From contig NZ_JBKFGH010000002.1 in the NCBI RefSeq assembly GCF_051233475.1, positions 62,001 through 126,000 on the forward strand: 64,000 nt of DNA. Reading direction: 5' to 3'. The position numbers and the translations under genes were made by a program. Source of the DNA: Bacillus_BU sp051233475. GTDB taxonomy: Bacteria; Bacillota; Bacilli; Bacillales; Cytobacillaceae. Below the pieces are notes generated by a model, which was given only the letters and a program-made list of their open reading frames with translations, was not told the DNA's origin and ran no database searches. Below are positions 1 through 8,822 of this stretch, piece by piece; within the stretch, counting starts at the first letter, position 1, and every line of letters starts with the position of its first letter.

Positions 1-1466
1 TCTTCTCCCGCTCTTGCATGTAAATAACTCGCAGAAATAAGTGCATTCATTGGTGTGGTCCCTTGAGCAAGAAACGATGTAATCAGCCCAGTCAGCACAT
101 CTCCGCTTCCACCTTTTCCGAGCGAATCATTCCCGTGAGGATTGATAAAAACCTCTCCTTCAGGTGAGGCTATAATGGTACGATGCCCTTTTAATAATAA
201 ATAAACATTGTTATCTTGGGCAAAAGTGATGGCAGTTTCGATCCGATTCGCTTCCACCTCTTTTACTGTTTTATTTAGCAAACTTGCCATTTCGCCGGGG
301 TGAGGAGTAAAGATTACAGGCCCTGCATACATACGCACCAACTCCAGCTCGTTACGAAGCAAAAATAAAGCATCAGCATCAACCACAATCGGTTGATTTG
401 TCAAAGAGGACATGAATAGTTTCATCCACCGTTCACCACCAGGAAATCTACTCATTCCGGGGCCAATGGCTATACAATCAAATTGGTGAAGCTGAGGGAT
501 TAGCTTTTCAACAGCCTTTTCTGCCAAATGACCATCACAATCTGGTAATGGCAAAAATAACGCTTCCGGATTCTGAGCGGCTACCATCGGATAAATACTT
601 TCCGGAACAGCTAATGTTACCAATCCTGCTCCGGATTTTAAGACTGATTTAGCTGTAAAAATGGGTGCTCCCACATATGACCGAGAACCACCGATAACTA
701 GTGCGTGACCAAAAGTTCCCTTATGGCCATGTTCAGGCCGAACCGGTAGGGAAGCTTTAACCAGCTTGTTCGTAATCAATTTGGGCATAGGAAGCCCGAT
801 ATCCTCAACAATCTGAACTGGAACGGAAATATCAACCGCTTTCCACTCTCCAATGTACTTTGGACCATCATTTAAAAAGAAACCTTTTTTGGGAAAAACA
901 AAACTAATTGTCTTATCAGCTTTTATAGCAACCCCTTCAACCTTTCCATCATCACTGCTGACACCTGAAGGAATATCGACAGAAATGACTAATTTCTTTT
1001 GCCCATATTCATTAACTAACGATATTACTTGATGAAATGGCTCTCTTACTGGGCCATTCACCCCAGTTCCTAAAATGGCATCGATAATAATATCTGACCG
1101 ATCTAGCTCCTTTTTCAAATCCTCTACTGTGTTTTCATGGAGATAAAAAATGGGCAACTCTCTGTTTATGTAAACATCGAAATGAACTTTAGCATCGCCT
1201 TTGATTCGTCCGGGCTCTACTAACAAACATAATAACGGTTCGAAACCTAAATCAATTAACCTACGTGAAATAACAAACCCATCGCCGCTATTATTTCCAG
1301 CTCCAGCAAGGACAACCACGCGCGGATGGTCTTCAGGAGAATTAGCAATAATTTCCTCCACTACTTTTGCACCTGCATTTTCCATTAAAACTACGCCTGG
1401 TAAACCGATTTTCTCCATTGTATATTGATCCATTTGTTGCATTTCCTTTTGCCCGGCAACGTACAT
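1..1466 (-). CDS. nnr: Bifunctional NAD(P)H-hydrate epimerase/dehydratase (partial, 3' end off the window)
   Basis: This enzyme repairs damaged NAD(P)H hydrates: the N-terminal YjeF domain epimerises the R and S hydrates and the C-terminal YxkO domain performs ADP-dependent dehydration. The reading frame starts at ATG 1466 behind AGGGAGGG and is open to the left edge, so the C-terminus is missing. The product begins MYVAGQKEMQQMD. The epimerase signature AGAGNNSGDGF is near residue 50; the more usual form is NNGGDG. The linker is followed by GHKGTFGHALVIGGS, the start of the dehydratase domain, and then KGGSGDVLTG, its conserved nucleotide-binding glycine motif. Both domains are therefore present and only the tail is lost. 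It is a single-gene unit here with no obvious partner. Confidence 0.93.
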   Translation of the reverse strand, partial: MYVAGQKEMQQMDQYTMEKIGLPGVVLMENAGAKVVEEIIANSPEDHPRVVVLAGAGNNSGDGFVISRRLIDLGFEPLLCLLVEPGRIKGDAKVHFDVYINRELPIFYLHENTVEDLKKELDRSDIIIDAILGTGVNGPVREPFHQVISLVNEYGQKKLVISVDIPSGVSSDDGKVEGVAIKADKTISFVFPKKGFFLNDGPKYIGEWKAVDISVPVQIVEDIGLPMPKLITNKLVKASLPVRPEHGHKGTFGHALVIGGSRSYVGAPIFTAKSVLKSGAGLVTLAVPESIYPMVAAQNPEALFLPLPDCDGHLAEKAVEKLIPQLHQFDCIAIGPGMSRFPGGERWMKLFMSSLTNQPIVVDADALFLLRNELELVRMYAGPVIFTPHPGEMASLLNKTVKEVEANRIETAITFAQDNNVYLLLKGHRTIIASPEGEVFINPHGNDSLGKGGSGDVLTGLITSFLAQGTTPMNALISASYLHARAGE

Positions 1467-1630
1467 ACTTAACCCTCCCTAAAACTACATTCTCTTTTTC
1501 TATCGATTCTAAAGCTCCTTATAAAACCACAGACATCCCCTACGAATGTTTGGGCTAAAACTTGTCTTTTACAATCATCATAGTTTTTATTTTAGATTTC
1601 ATCCACTATTATTCCCATCATTTTGCTAAA

Positions 1631-1671
1631 CAAAAAGCATAGCTGCCTTTGAAGGCTCCGCTATGCTTTAA
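1631..1671 (-). terminator. Rho-independent terminator of the PepSY gene
   Basis: Perfect 10-bp arms AAAGCATAGC (1634-1643) and GCTATGCTTT (1660-1669) lie just downstream of the PepSY stop at 1677. Reading the minus strand, a T-run follows the second arm. Confidence 0.8.
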
Positions 1672-1676
1672 TAATG

Positions 1677-2087
1677 TTAATCAGCATTGCTCGAATCGTC
1701 TTGATCCACTTCTTTGTCTAAAATTTTCCCGGTATATAAATCAATTTTGTATTCAACCTCGTAACTTCCATCCTTTATTTCAATTTCATAGTAATGATCA
1801 TCTAACTCGACCTTGACTACATTTCCTTTCGTTTCCTTTGTAGCAATCGCGACTGCCTCTTCCTCGGAAATTTTACCTTGCGGATTTTTGGTTTGATTTA
1901 ACTTGTCATCACTTCCATCTCCATCACGTTTCATATAATCGTCATCATAATAATCATCTTTCACCACATTAACATTAGAAGTGTTCCCATTCTGATTTGT
2001 GCCTTTATCCGAAATTGCACCAACACCCACTGCCCCACCTAACAAGACCAAACCTGCCAAAACGCCTAACATTAGCTTTATTTTCAT
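1677..2087 (-). CDS. Small exported PepSY-domain protein
   Basis: This 136-residue protein has an N-terminal hydrophobic segment (MKIKLMLGVLAGLVLLGGA) that acts as a signal peptide or anchor. An acidic, Asp/Asn-rich linker follows, then one C-terminal PepSY domain (about residues 70-130, containing ISEEEAVAIATKE and IDLYTGKILDKEVD). PepSY domains are proposed to inhibit proteases or sense the extracytoplasmic side; no catalytic residues are expected. The ATG at 2087 is preferred over an upstream in-frame start because AAAGGAGGAAC lies directly before it. It is the last gene of a unit with another PepSY protein, a sensor kinase and a response regulator, matching the B. subtilis ykoGHIJ arrangement, so YkoI/YkoJ-like is the best description. 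Confidence 0.8.
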   Translation of the reverse strand: MKIKLMLGVLAGLVLLGGAVGVGAISDKGTNQNGNTSNVNVVKDDYYDDDYMKRDGDGSDDKLNQTKNPQGKISEEEAVAIATKETKGNVVKVELDDHYYEIEIKDGSYEVEYKIDLYTGKILDKEVDQDDSSNAD

Positions 2088-2198
2088 TTTTGTTCCTCCT
2101 TTATTTGTCGTTACTTTCACTATAGCCAACAAAAATGAGGAAACACGGATAGAAAAATGAGAATTTGCTGAGATAGCACGAAAACCGTTTTCCTTTGG

Positions 2199-2753
2199 TT
2201 AATCATCCCAAGATATGGACATTACTTCACCTGTTATTGCATGAATCTGAACCGTTCCCTCTTCACCATTTTCCTTTTCAATTTTTACTAGATAGTAGGC
2301 GCCATCACCAGATTCTTCGAAATGAATGTCATCTACATCACCACTTACACTGGATAAAGCGATCGTTACTGCTTCCTCTTCAGTAATAATTTTTCCCGGC
2401 TCATTAGATTCTTGCTCTCCCCTAGGTTTTGGAGAAGATTGGCCTGAATCTCCATTTGGATTATCTTGTTCATTACTGCTTGTTGTTTGCTTATTTATCC
2501 TTGCTAAGCCTTCTACTTCTCCTGTTTTTCGATTGATTTCTACTTCATAAATCCCCTTATCGTTTTGAAAGGTCATCTCGTATATTTTTGGGTGCTCAGT
2601 AATTTGGATTATTTCTCCTTTATACAGTTCTTGAATTTTGCTGCTTGCTTCCGCTACAGATAGCTGTTCTCTAAAATTACCAATTTTCAAAAGCTGCCAT
2701 GCACTTAATACAAGAATCACTAGTACCACTACACCTAGCGCCATTTTCCTCAT
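2199..2753 (-). CDS. Membrane-anchored protein with two PepSY-like repeats
   Basis: The product is 184 residues. One N-terminal transmembrane helix (MALGVVVLVILVLSAWQLL) is followed by a first PepSY-like repeat (about residues 30-90, ending INRKTGEVEGLA). A Ser/Pro/Asn-rich linker comes next, then a second repeat (ITEEEAVTIALSSV to IHAITGEVMSISWDD). The start at 2753 is chosen because GGAGTGAGTTGG immediately precedes that ATG, whereas the longer frame has no ribosome site. It lies 53 bp downstream of the histidine kinase and is probably co-transcribed. By family analogy it may modulate the extracytoplasmic sensor domain of the kinase; that role is inference. Confidence 0.8.
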   Translation of the reverse strand: MRKMALGVVVLVILVLSAWQLLKIGNFREQLSVAEASSKIQELYKGEIIQITEHPKIYEMTFQNDKGIYEVEINRKTGEVEGLARINKQTTSSNEQDNPNGDSGQSSPKPRGEQESNEPGKIITEEEAVTIALSSVSGDVDDIHFEESGDGAYYLVKIEKENGEEGTVQIHAITGEVMSISWDD

Positions 2754-2806
2754 CCAACTCACTCCAAAAAATGTTTGCAATGATTATAATTTATTAAAAT
2801 GAGAAA

Positions 2807-4165
2807 TCAGTGAGGATTTGATAGAAGAAGAACAATCGTTGCTCTTGTTCCATTTCCCTCCTCACTCTCGATTTGAATTTCAGCCTTGATGGCTTCAGCA
2901 ATTTCTTTGGCAAGGGACAGCCCTAAGCCAAATCCCCCCTCTTTTCTCGTTCTTGCTTTGTCCACTCGATAAAATCGATCAAAAATTTTATCTAATTCAG
3001 CCGCCGGGATGCCAATCCCGTTATCACATATTTCAACTAATGCCTTTTGTTCTGTATTTCTAATTCGAACTTTGATAACATCCTCACTATATTTTCTTGC
3101 ATTATCTATCAGGATATATAAGAGCTGTCTAAACTTTTGCAGATCTGTCTTCACAGAAACCTCCTCGTCAATTTGTAATTCCACTTTTCGATGATACGCC
3201 TTTTGAAAAGTTTGAACTAATTCTTTGACTATATTAGTTAAGGAAATATCCTTCATCTGCACATTCCACTGTTCGTCCTGTTTGGCAAGCAACAATAATT
3301 GTTCAATCATGTCCTTCATGCGTATTGCTTCAGAATGTATCGCATGAATGGATTCCTGATATAATTCAGGACGCTCAAAGCCTCTCCTTTTTAAAAGTGA
3401 AGCATAGGACTCGATAATGGTAATTGGTGTCTTCATTTCATGAGAAGCATTGGAGATAAATTGCCCCTGCTTCTCATAGTTAACCTCGAGCAACTCGATC
3501 ATTTTATTAAACGTATCTCCCATTTGATAGAGTTCGTCCTTAGATCCCTGTTGTAAAGAAATCGTTTTAAATCGTCCGCTTTCTCTTATTTCCCTCATCG
3601 TCTTGATCAGCGAAGTTATCGGTTGGGAAATAAAATTACTTAACAATCTTGAGGAGATCACTACTGGGATAATGGCGAAAACTGTAGCAGCAATTAGGAC
3701 AATTCTCAGTATTCGGAGCATATTTACAGTTGCCTTAAGATTTTCTGTCACTTGAATATTTGCCACCTCACCATTTGTCCATACAATTGGAATCGAAATA
3801 AAGGCATGCGGAATCTGATCGTATACGGTGATGGTCTTTACTTCTTTCGAGTAATACGTAACCGATTGCTCGCGGAGCCCCTGTTCACCAGAAACCGTAA
3901 CAGCCGTTCCTCGACTGCCATCTGCTTTAACAATCTGGAGCATTCCATTGATGGGAACATAAGCCCGAAGCAATTCGGCAGTGGGGACGCGATCCGCTGC
4001 TCCATTTATCCCCTCGATGGCTTGTTTCGCTTCTGCAGCAGCCCTCTCTAATTCACGACCCAACATCATATTGCTAAAGGTAAAATAGATCACTCCATTA
4101 ATTACGATCAAGAGCAAAATAAACACTACGGTTGTATAAAGATTGATTCGATCCTTTAGTTTCAT
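2807..4165 (-). CDS. Two-component sensor histidine kinase (YkoH-like)
   Basis: This is a 452-residue membrane sensor kinase. TM1 is at about residues 10-32, followed by an extracytoplasmic domain of about 110 residues, TM2 at about 152-172, and a HAMP linker. The HisKA domain has the phosphoacceptor His242 in SNASHEMKTPITII. The HATPase domain has an N box (LIDNARKYS), a G1 box (EICDNGIGIP) and a G2 box (GGFGLGLSLAKEI). Its start overlaps the response regulator stop by one base (TAATG), so the pair is translationally coupled. The following PepSY genes and overall domain plan match B. subtilis YkoH. The stimulus is unknown. Confidence 0.9.
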   Translation of the reverse strand: MKLKDRINLYTTVVFILLLIVINGVIYFTFSNMMLGRELERAAAEAKQAIEGINGAADRVPTAELLRAYVPINGMLQIVKADGSRGTAVTVSGEQGLREQSVTYYSKEVKTITVYDQIPHAFISIPIVWTNGEVANIQVTENLKATVNMLRILRIVLIAATVFAIIPVVISSRLLSNFISQPITSLIKTMREIRESGRFKTISLQQGSKDELYQMGDTFNKMIELLEVNYEKQGQFISNASHEMKTPITIIESYASLLKRRGFERPELYQESIHAIHSEAIRMKDMIEQLLLLAKQDEQWNVQMKDISLTNIVKELVQTFQKAYHRKVELQIDEEVSVKTDLQKFRQLLYILIDNARKYSEDVIKVRIRNTEQKALVEICDNGIGIPAAELDKIFDRFYRVDKARTRKEGGFGLGLSLAKEIAEAIKAEIQIESEEGNGTRATIVLLLSNPH

Positions 4166-4860
4166 TAGGCGTCCTTTATCACATAGCCTACACCACGAAC
4201 GGTATGAATAAGCGACGTGTGATAAGGCTTATCAATTTTATTACGTAAGTAGCGAATATATACATCAACGATATTTGTATCCCCAAAATAATCATATCCC
4301 CAAACTCCATTAAGAAGCTGCTCCCGATTAAGTACCTGACGGGGATGCTTCATTAAAAAGGCAAGCAAATCAAACTCACGCGGCGTCAGATCAATCTTGT
4401 TTTCTTTTCTGATCACTTCATGAGTTATTTCGCTTAATTTTAAATCTGCTACGGTCAGCCAATTTTGATTACTTTCAACAACAGAGCTCGGGTATTTTAC
4501 CCTTAAACAAGCACGAATGCGGGCCAATAATTCTTCTATCTGGAAAGGCTTCGTTACATAGTCGTTAGCCCCAAAATCAAGTCCAGACACTTTATCCTCA
4601 ACAGAATCCTTGGCAGTTAATAGGATTACAGGTGTGCGCGAATCATTGGAACGTATTCTTCGTAACAGCTCAATTCCACTGATACCAGGCAGCATAACAT
4701 CTAATAAAATGACATCCCATGATTGCTCCTGGTACAACCTGAATCCTTCTAAACCGTCAAAGGATTTTCTAATTTCATAGCCCTCATAAGTCAGCTCCAA
4801 CTCAAGAACACGAGCAATCTTTTCTTCATCCTCTATAATTAGAATTTTCGGTTTCTCCAT
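4165..4860 (-). CDS. OmpR-family response regulator (YkoG-like)
   Basis: The product is 231 residues. The receiver domain (1-115) has the acidic pair E10/D11, phosphoacceptor Asp54 (VILLDVMLPG) and Lys103 (VTKPFQ). The C-terminal winged helix (about 130-230) contains LTPREFDLLAFL and VDVYIRYLRNKID, typical of OmpR/PhoB proteins. The ATG at 4860 is preceded by AGCGAGGGAAAA. It is the promoter-proximal gene of the regulator, kinase, PepSY, PepSY unit and probably activates its own operon, although no operator is evident. Confidence 0.92.
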   Translation of the reverse strand: MEKPKILIIEDEEKIARVLELELTYEGYEIRKSFDGLEGFRLYQEQSWDVILLDVMLPGISGIELLRRIRSNDSRTPVILLTAKDSVEDKVSGLDFGANDYVTKPFQIEELLARIRACLRVKYPSSVVESNQNWLTVADLKLSEITHEVIRKENKIDLTPREFDLLAFLMKHPRQVLNREQLLNGVWGYDYFGDTNIVDVYIRYLRNKIDKPYHTSLIHTVRGVGYVIKDA

Positions 4861-4951
4861 TTTTCCCTCGCTATATTATTTTCTGAATTTACAGTTATTT
4901 TATCATCTCTATATTCACCCTGCCTATAAATGTTACCTTCTACTGCAAAAT

Positions 4952-4983
4952 AAAAAGCTGTGCGATACTTAAATTCGCACAGC
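4952..4983 (-). terminator. Terminator of the 76-residue ORF
   Basis: Perfect 9-bp arms GCTGTGCGA (4957-4965) and TCGCACAGC (4975-4983) are followed on the minus strand by TTTTTA. Confidence 0.8.
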
Positions 4984-4989
4984 CTTCGT

Positions 4990-5220
4990 TTATTTTTCTT
5001 TTATTTGATTCAGTTCATCAATAAGCTGCTTTGTCCGTTTCGCATTTCCTTGCGCAAAGTTTTCGAGGCGGTCCTTTAATTCATCATCGTCATGGATCCG
5101 CTCAGCGGTAATGAGATAAGTCCGCATTAAATCTTCTTCTATTTGAATCGAGTTTTCTAAGGTTGCTTCTAGTTTTTCTTTTTCTTCTCCGCTATTTTCA
5201 TTAAATATATTTGAACTCAT
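4990..5220 (-). CDS. Small charged helical protein, unknown function
   Basis: This 76-residue, Glu/Lys-rich protein is predicted to be almost entirely alpha-helical, without a signal peptide or membrane segment. It contains LENSIQIEEDLMRTYLITAERIHDDDELKDRLENFA, here split by no recognisable motif. The spacing of acidic and hydrophobic residues resembles one helical hairpin of a ferritin-like or spore-coat protein, but no metal ligands can be assigned. The start at 5220 has AAGGAGGTCTGATCG upstream and a strong terminator follows, so it is a monocistronic real gene. Confidence 0.65.
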   Translation of the reverse strand: MSSNIFNENSGEEKEKLEATLENSIQIEEDLMRTYLITAERIHDDDELKDRLENFAQGNAKRTKQLIDELNQIKEK

Positions 5221-5448
5221 CGATCAGACCTCCTTTTCATCCTTATGTTTCTCCTTTCTAGTCAAGGTTATCCAAAACGAAACATTTGGCCCTAAGATTT
5301 TAAAATATTTTTTTTCGAAAAAAATGAAACTTTTTTTGTTTTACAGCGTAGTTACTATTAAATCAGTTTGGAAAGTGTTATAAAAACGTTTATTTTTATC
5401 ATTGCACTTAACAAATTGAACATTTTTTATACACGGAGGGAATTTTAG

Positions 5449-5892
5449 TTGAAAAAAATATTAGCAGCACTATTAACAGCAGCGCTTGTCTTTTCGCCAG
5501 TGGGCAGCTTTGTTTTCCAGGATCATACAACGTCTGTGGAAGCAAAAGGCTACAGATCAGGAAAAAAATCATTTAACACAAACAACAATACTTCAAACAA
5601 TAATAATTCTTTGTTTCAAAATAAAAAGTCAGATTCATCTACTACTACCAATAAATCTATGACTACAAATAAATCATTTAAACCAAGCGGTCTTATGAAA
5701 GGTCTTATGCTAGGTGGACTTGCCGGGTTACTGTTTGGTGGATTATTTGCAAACATGGGACTATTAGGATCGATTCTTGGATTCTTTATTAATGTATTAG
5801 CCATTGTCGTTTTAATTTCCGTAATTCGAAAGGTTTTCGCTTTATTCAAAGAAAAAAAGAAAAAAGAGGTTTCTGATTCATGGAGAAATTAA
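5449..5892 (+). CDS. Exported membrane protein with Asn/Ser/Thr-rich stalk (often labelled Tim44-like)
   Basis: The product is 147 residues with a TTG start behind CGGAGGGAATTTTAG. A signal peptide (MKKILAALLTAALVFSPVGS, likely cleaved after VEA) is followed by a low-complexity Asn/Ser/Thr/Lys stretch (residues 38-80). A glycine-rich hydrophobic segment (MLGGLAGLLFGGLF) and a second membrane helix (ILGFFINVLAIVVLISVI) come next, ending in a lysine-rich cytoplasmic tail. Similar Bacillus proteins are annotated as Tim44-like preprotein translocase components, but there is no evidence here for a translocation role. The last 13 bases overlap the next gene, so the two are translationally coupled. 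Confidence 0.75.
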   Translation: MKKILAALLTAALVFSPVGSFVFQDHTTSVEAKGYRSGKKSFNTNNNTSNNNNSLFQNKKSDSSTTTNKSMTTNKSFKPSGLMKGLMLGGLAGLLFGGLFANMGLLGSILGFFINVLAIVVLISVIRKVFALFKEKKKKEVSDSWRN

Positions 5893-6167
5893 TCATATCT
5901 GAACAAGATATTATTAATGCAGTTTGCGTTTATATTTCTCGAAAAAAGCAAGTAAAACCTGAGGAAGTCGAAGTCGAGCTTATGTATGATGATGATTATG
6001 GATTTTCTGCAGAGGCATTTGTTGGCGGACGAAAGCAAGTGTTAATTGCGGCAAACTTAATTGAAGCATTGCGGCTCTGGCTCGATGAATTTCTAAACAG
6101 AGACCCTTTTTCAGGAATCGAACTAGTACTTGATGACGAGGAAGGAATCATTGCAAAAGTTAGATAA
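5880..6167 (+). CDS. yxcD: YxcD-like protein (DUF2653)
   Basis: This 95-residue cytoplasmic protein contains EVEVELMYDDDYGFSAEAFV and ELVLDDEEGI, which match B. subtilis YxcD closely from memory. No enzymatic motif is visible. The start overlaps the previous gene in another frame, so the two form a small operon. A shared convergent terminator follows. Function is unknown. Confidence 0.8.
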   Translation: MEKLIISEQDIINAVCVYISRKKQVKPEEVEVELMYDDDYGFSAEAFVGGRKQVLIAANLIEALRLWLDEFLNRDPFSGIELVLDDEEGIIAKVR

Positions 6168-6197
6168 ATGGTTTCGCTTCATCTGAAGCTCTTCATT

Positions 6198-6230
6198 AAA
6201 AAACTCATTCCCAATTTGGAATGAGTTTTT
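6198..6230. terminator. Bidirectional terminator between yxcD and the ABC transporter
   Basis: Arms AAAACTCATTCC and GGAATGAGTTTT (about 6199-6211 and 6218-6230) are flanked by A-run and T-run, so the hairpin can stop both convergent transcripts. Confidence 0.8.
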
Positions 6231-6241
6231 TGTTTCTAGGT

Positions 6242-6988
6242 TTATTTATAACTCCGGTTCAGGAACGCTTTCGTGCGGTCAAATTGAGGATGATCAAACA
6301 GTTCAGTTGGAGCACCAGACTCTACAATCTCCCCGTTATCCATAAAAATAACACGATTAGCAACTTCCTTAGCAAAGCCCATTTCATGCGTTACTACAAT
6401 CATCGTCATATGTTCTTCTGCTAGTTTTTTCATAACTTGCAGCACTTCTCCGGTCAGCTCTGGATCCAATGCAGAAGTAGGCTCATCGAACAACAAAATT
6501 TCAGGGTTCATCATAAGGGCACGGGCAATTGCTACCCTTTGTTTTTGACCGCCTGATAAATTTGCCGGGTATGCAGTTGCCCGTTCTGTCAGACCAATCT
6601 TTTCAAGGATCTCTGCACTTCGCTGTTCAATCGCAGCTGATGACTCCTTCTTTACTAATTTAGGGGCAAGTTCAAGATTCTCTTTTACAGTAAGGTGGGG
6701 GAAAAGGTTAAAATGTTGAAACACCATACCCATCTTAGCTGTAATTCGCTTAATCTCTTGAGGTTTTGAATAGATTCCATCTTTCACTAGATATTCCCCG
6801 GAAAATGAAATACTGCCTGCATTGATATCCTCGAGTTGAACTAAGCTGCGGAGCATCGTGCTTTTACCTGAACCTGATGGGCCAATTACAGCAACGACAT
6901 CATTTTTATTTACATCAAACGTAATATTTTTAAGTACTTCAAGATTGCCAAACGATTTTTTAAGGTTGGATACTTCAATAATAGCCAC
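6242..6988 (-). CDS. Polar amino acid ABC transporter, ATP-binding subunit
   Basis: The product is 248 residues. Walker A is GPSGSGKST, the Q-loop is in MVFQHFNLFP, the signature is LSGGQKQR, Walker B is ILLFDEP, and the H-loop is VVTHEMGFA. The pattern is that of the GlnQ/HisP/TcyC family. The start is taken as GTG 6988 (MAIIEVSNL), with GGAG eight bases upstream; the longer GTG at 6997 overlaps the ribosome site itself. It is the last gene of a binding protein, permease, ATPase operon and powers uptake of an amino acid that cannot be named from sequence (cystine or glutamine are possible). Confidence 0.93.
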   Translation of the reverse strand: MAIIEVSNLKKSFGNLEVLKNITFDVNKNDVVAVIGPSGSGKSTMLRSLVQLEDINAGSISFSGEYLVKDGIYSKPQEIKRITAKMGMVFQHFNLFPHLTVKENLELAPKLVKKESSAAIEQRSAEILEKIGLTERATAYPANLSGGQKQRVAIARALMMNPEILLFDEPTSALDPELTGEVLQVMKKLAEEHMTMIVVTHEMGFAKEVANRVIFMDNGEIVESGAPTELFDHPQFDRTKAFLNRSYK

Positions 6989-7003
6989 TTTCAACACTCC
7001 TGC

Positions 7004-7663
7004 CTATTCAAATTTAAACCGCTGTTCGATCCGTTTAAACACAAATGTCAATATGAGCGTCATGATCAAATAAATAATACCTGCGACAAAGAATGGAACG
7101 ATCGTAAAGTCACGGTTCACAGCAGTCTGGGCAAAGTGTAACAATTCAGGTACCGCAACAGCATAAAGTAGCGCGGTATCTTTAACAAGTGTTACGGACT
7201 CATTTGCCACAGCAGGAAGGGCGATTCGGAACATTTGCGGCAGAACTACTCTTGTTGTCGTCTGCCATTTATTTAAGCCAAGGACCTGTGCTGCTTCATA
7301 TTGGCCTTTATCAATGGCCAAAAGACCACCACGGAAAATCTCAGCAAAATAGGCTGCATAGTTCAAAATAAAACCTAGACATGCAGCAACAAAGCGATCG
7401 AGCACCAAATACTCACCGATTACCGGAAGCATCGGAAGCCCAAAGCATATAAACAACAGTTGAAGCAATAGCGGTGTTCCACGCATTACGTACACATAGC
7501 TTTGAGCAAACCAAGATATTGGCTTAAAACTACTTCTTACGGAAAGTGTCAATAAAAAACCAAGCGGAATCGACACGATAATACAAACTAAAAACAAGAG
7601 GACAGTCATCTGTGCCCCCTCGAGCATCGGGCCTAATATTGACACAATATAATCAAAAGACAT
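7004..7663 (-). CDS. Polar amino acid ABC transporter permease
   Basis: This 219-residue integral membrane protein has about five helices. It carries the HisMQ-type coupling motif EAAQVLGLNKWQTTTRVVLPQ near residue 130, which contacts the ATPase. The start at 7663 is supported by TTGGAGGAATTC upstream. A single permease gene implies a homodimer. It is 15 bp upstream of the ATPase gene in the same operon. Confidence 0.92.
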   Translation of the reverse strand: MSFDYIVSILGPMLEGAQMTVLLFLVCIIVSIPLGFLLTLSVRSSFKPISWFAQSYVYVMRGTPLLLQLLFICFGLPMLPVIGEYLVLDRFVAACLGFILNYAAYFAEIFRGGLLAIDKGQYEAAQVLGLNKWQTTTRVVLPQMFRIALPAVANESVTLVKDTALLYAVAVPELLHFAQTAVNRDFTIVPFFVAGIIYLIMTLILTFVFKRIEQRFKFE

Positions 7664-7779
7664 AAAAGAATTCCTCCAAATTGAAAAGCTTAAGACGCAC
7701 AAATATCGGCTTTAGACGATAAGCCGATGGCGCCTTGAGCTTCAACTTTTCTATATTTAAAGTAAGAACTTATGAACAA

Positions 7780-7818
7780 ACAAAACAGGGTTCCCAAAGG
7801 AAATCCTGTTTTGCTGTA
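7780..7818 (-). terminator. Leaky hairpin between binding-protein and permease genes
   Basis: Imperfect inverted repeat: AAACAGG...CCTGTTT with a mismatched inner stem and a short T-run on the minus strand. It lies within the operon, immediately after the binding-protein stop. It probably lowers permease/ATPase expression relative to the abundant binding protein. Confidence 0.55.
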
Positions 7819-7828
7819 TATTCTATTA

Positions 7829-8620
7829 TTACTTTAATACCTTATCTTCACCAAACCATTTAGTTGAAATCTCTGCTGCTGTGCCATCTTCATTTAACTC
7901 ATCAAGAGCCTTTTGAAGCTTGTCTAGTAATTCTTCATTTCCCTTTTTAACCCCTACCCCATATTCTTCAGGAGCAAGTGATTCATCTAGTACTTTAAAG
8001 GTTTCTTTTTCTTTTGTCATATAGAAATTAATGACAATTTCATCAATAACTACTGCATCTAAACGACCGCTCTTTAAATCATTAAGAGCAAGAACATTAT
8101 CAGAAAACTCAGTAACTGTTTTAATCTTATCTTTAATTGGATTAGCATTCAATGCATCTGCTGCAGATGATAAAGATTGAAGTCCTACCACTTTACCTTC
8201 AAGGTCAGCTAATTTAGTAAGTTTAGAATCATTTAATGTTACTACAACCTGTGCGTTTTTCAAATAAGGCTTTGTGAATAGAACCTTTTCTTTACGCTCA
8301 TCAGTAATAGTGTATCCGTTCCAAATAAAATCAATTCGTCCACTGCTAAGCTCGGATTCTTTCGTTTTCCAATCGATTGGTTGAAACTCTACCTTTACAC
8401 CCATTTTTTCGGCAGCTGCTTTTGCATAGTCAATGTCAAAACCAACAATTTCATTCTTCTCGTCACGGAATCCCATTGGTGCAAATTTATCATCAATACC
8501 GACCACAAGTGTAGTTTCTTTATCCGTTTCTTTCGATGAAGATGATGAAGAACTGGAACATCCAACAAGTAGTGAAAAAACTGCGGCTAGAATTAGAATA
8601 CTAGTAGCTATACGTTTCAT
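7829..8620 (-). CDS. Amino acid ABC transporter substrate-binding lipoprotein
   Basis: The product is 263 residues. A lipoprotein signal peptide has the lipobox LLVGC (Cys at about residue 21), followed by a poly-Ser spacer and then a type 3 periplasmic-binding fold (TTLVVGIDDKFAPMGFRDE to STKWFGEDK). The family binds polar amino acids at the outer face of the membrane. The start is supported by AAGGGTGGTATTC upstream. It is the first gene of the operon; the AT-rich 8630-8720 stretch presumably holds its promoter. The ligand is not determinable here. Confidence 0.92.
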   Translation of the reverse strand: MKRIATSILILAAVFSLLVGCSSSSSSSSKETDKETTLVVGIDDKFAPMGFRDEKNEIVGFDIDYAKAAAEKMGVKVEFQPIDWKTKESELSSGRIDFIWNGYTITDERKEKVLFTKPYLKNAQVVVTLNDSKLTKLADLEGKVVGLQSLSSAADALNANPIKDKIKTVTEFSDNVLALNDLKSGRLDAVVIDEIVINFYMTKEKETFKVLDESLAPEEYGVGVKKGNEELLDKLQKALDELNEDGTAAEISTKWFGEDKVLK

Positions 8621-8728
8621 TTTGTGAATACCACCCTTATCTCAATAATTTCGCTTTAGTACGTTACCATATTATCATACTACAACATTATAACACTATA
8701 ATATCGTAAGATACAATATCCTTATCAA

Positions 8729-8770
8729 TAAAAAAAGGGTCAATTTTCTGATTTAGAAAACGACCCTTTT
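8729..8770 (-). terminator. Terminator of the SDR gene
   Basis: Arms AAAAGGGTC (8733-8741) and GACCCTTTT (8762-8770) extend inward with AATTTTCT/AGAAAAC. A T-run follows on the minus strand. Confidence 0.8.
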
Positions 8771-8775
8771 AAGCT

Positions 8776-8792
8776 AATTAGTTCGACCAATT
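8776..8792. promoter_or_regulatory. PdhR/FadR-type palindrome, role uncertain
   Basis: AATTAGTTCGACCAATT is a near-perfect palindrome of the GGT-nnn-ACC class bound by GntR/FadR-family regulators. It sits in the 3' region of the SDR gene and about 155 bp upstream of the amino acid binding-protein gene, an odd place for an operator. A chance match cannot be excluded. Confidence 0.3.
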
Positions 8793-8822
8793 AAGTCAAC
8801 CTCTTTAATTTGTATGTAAATG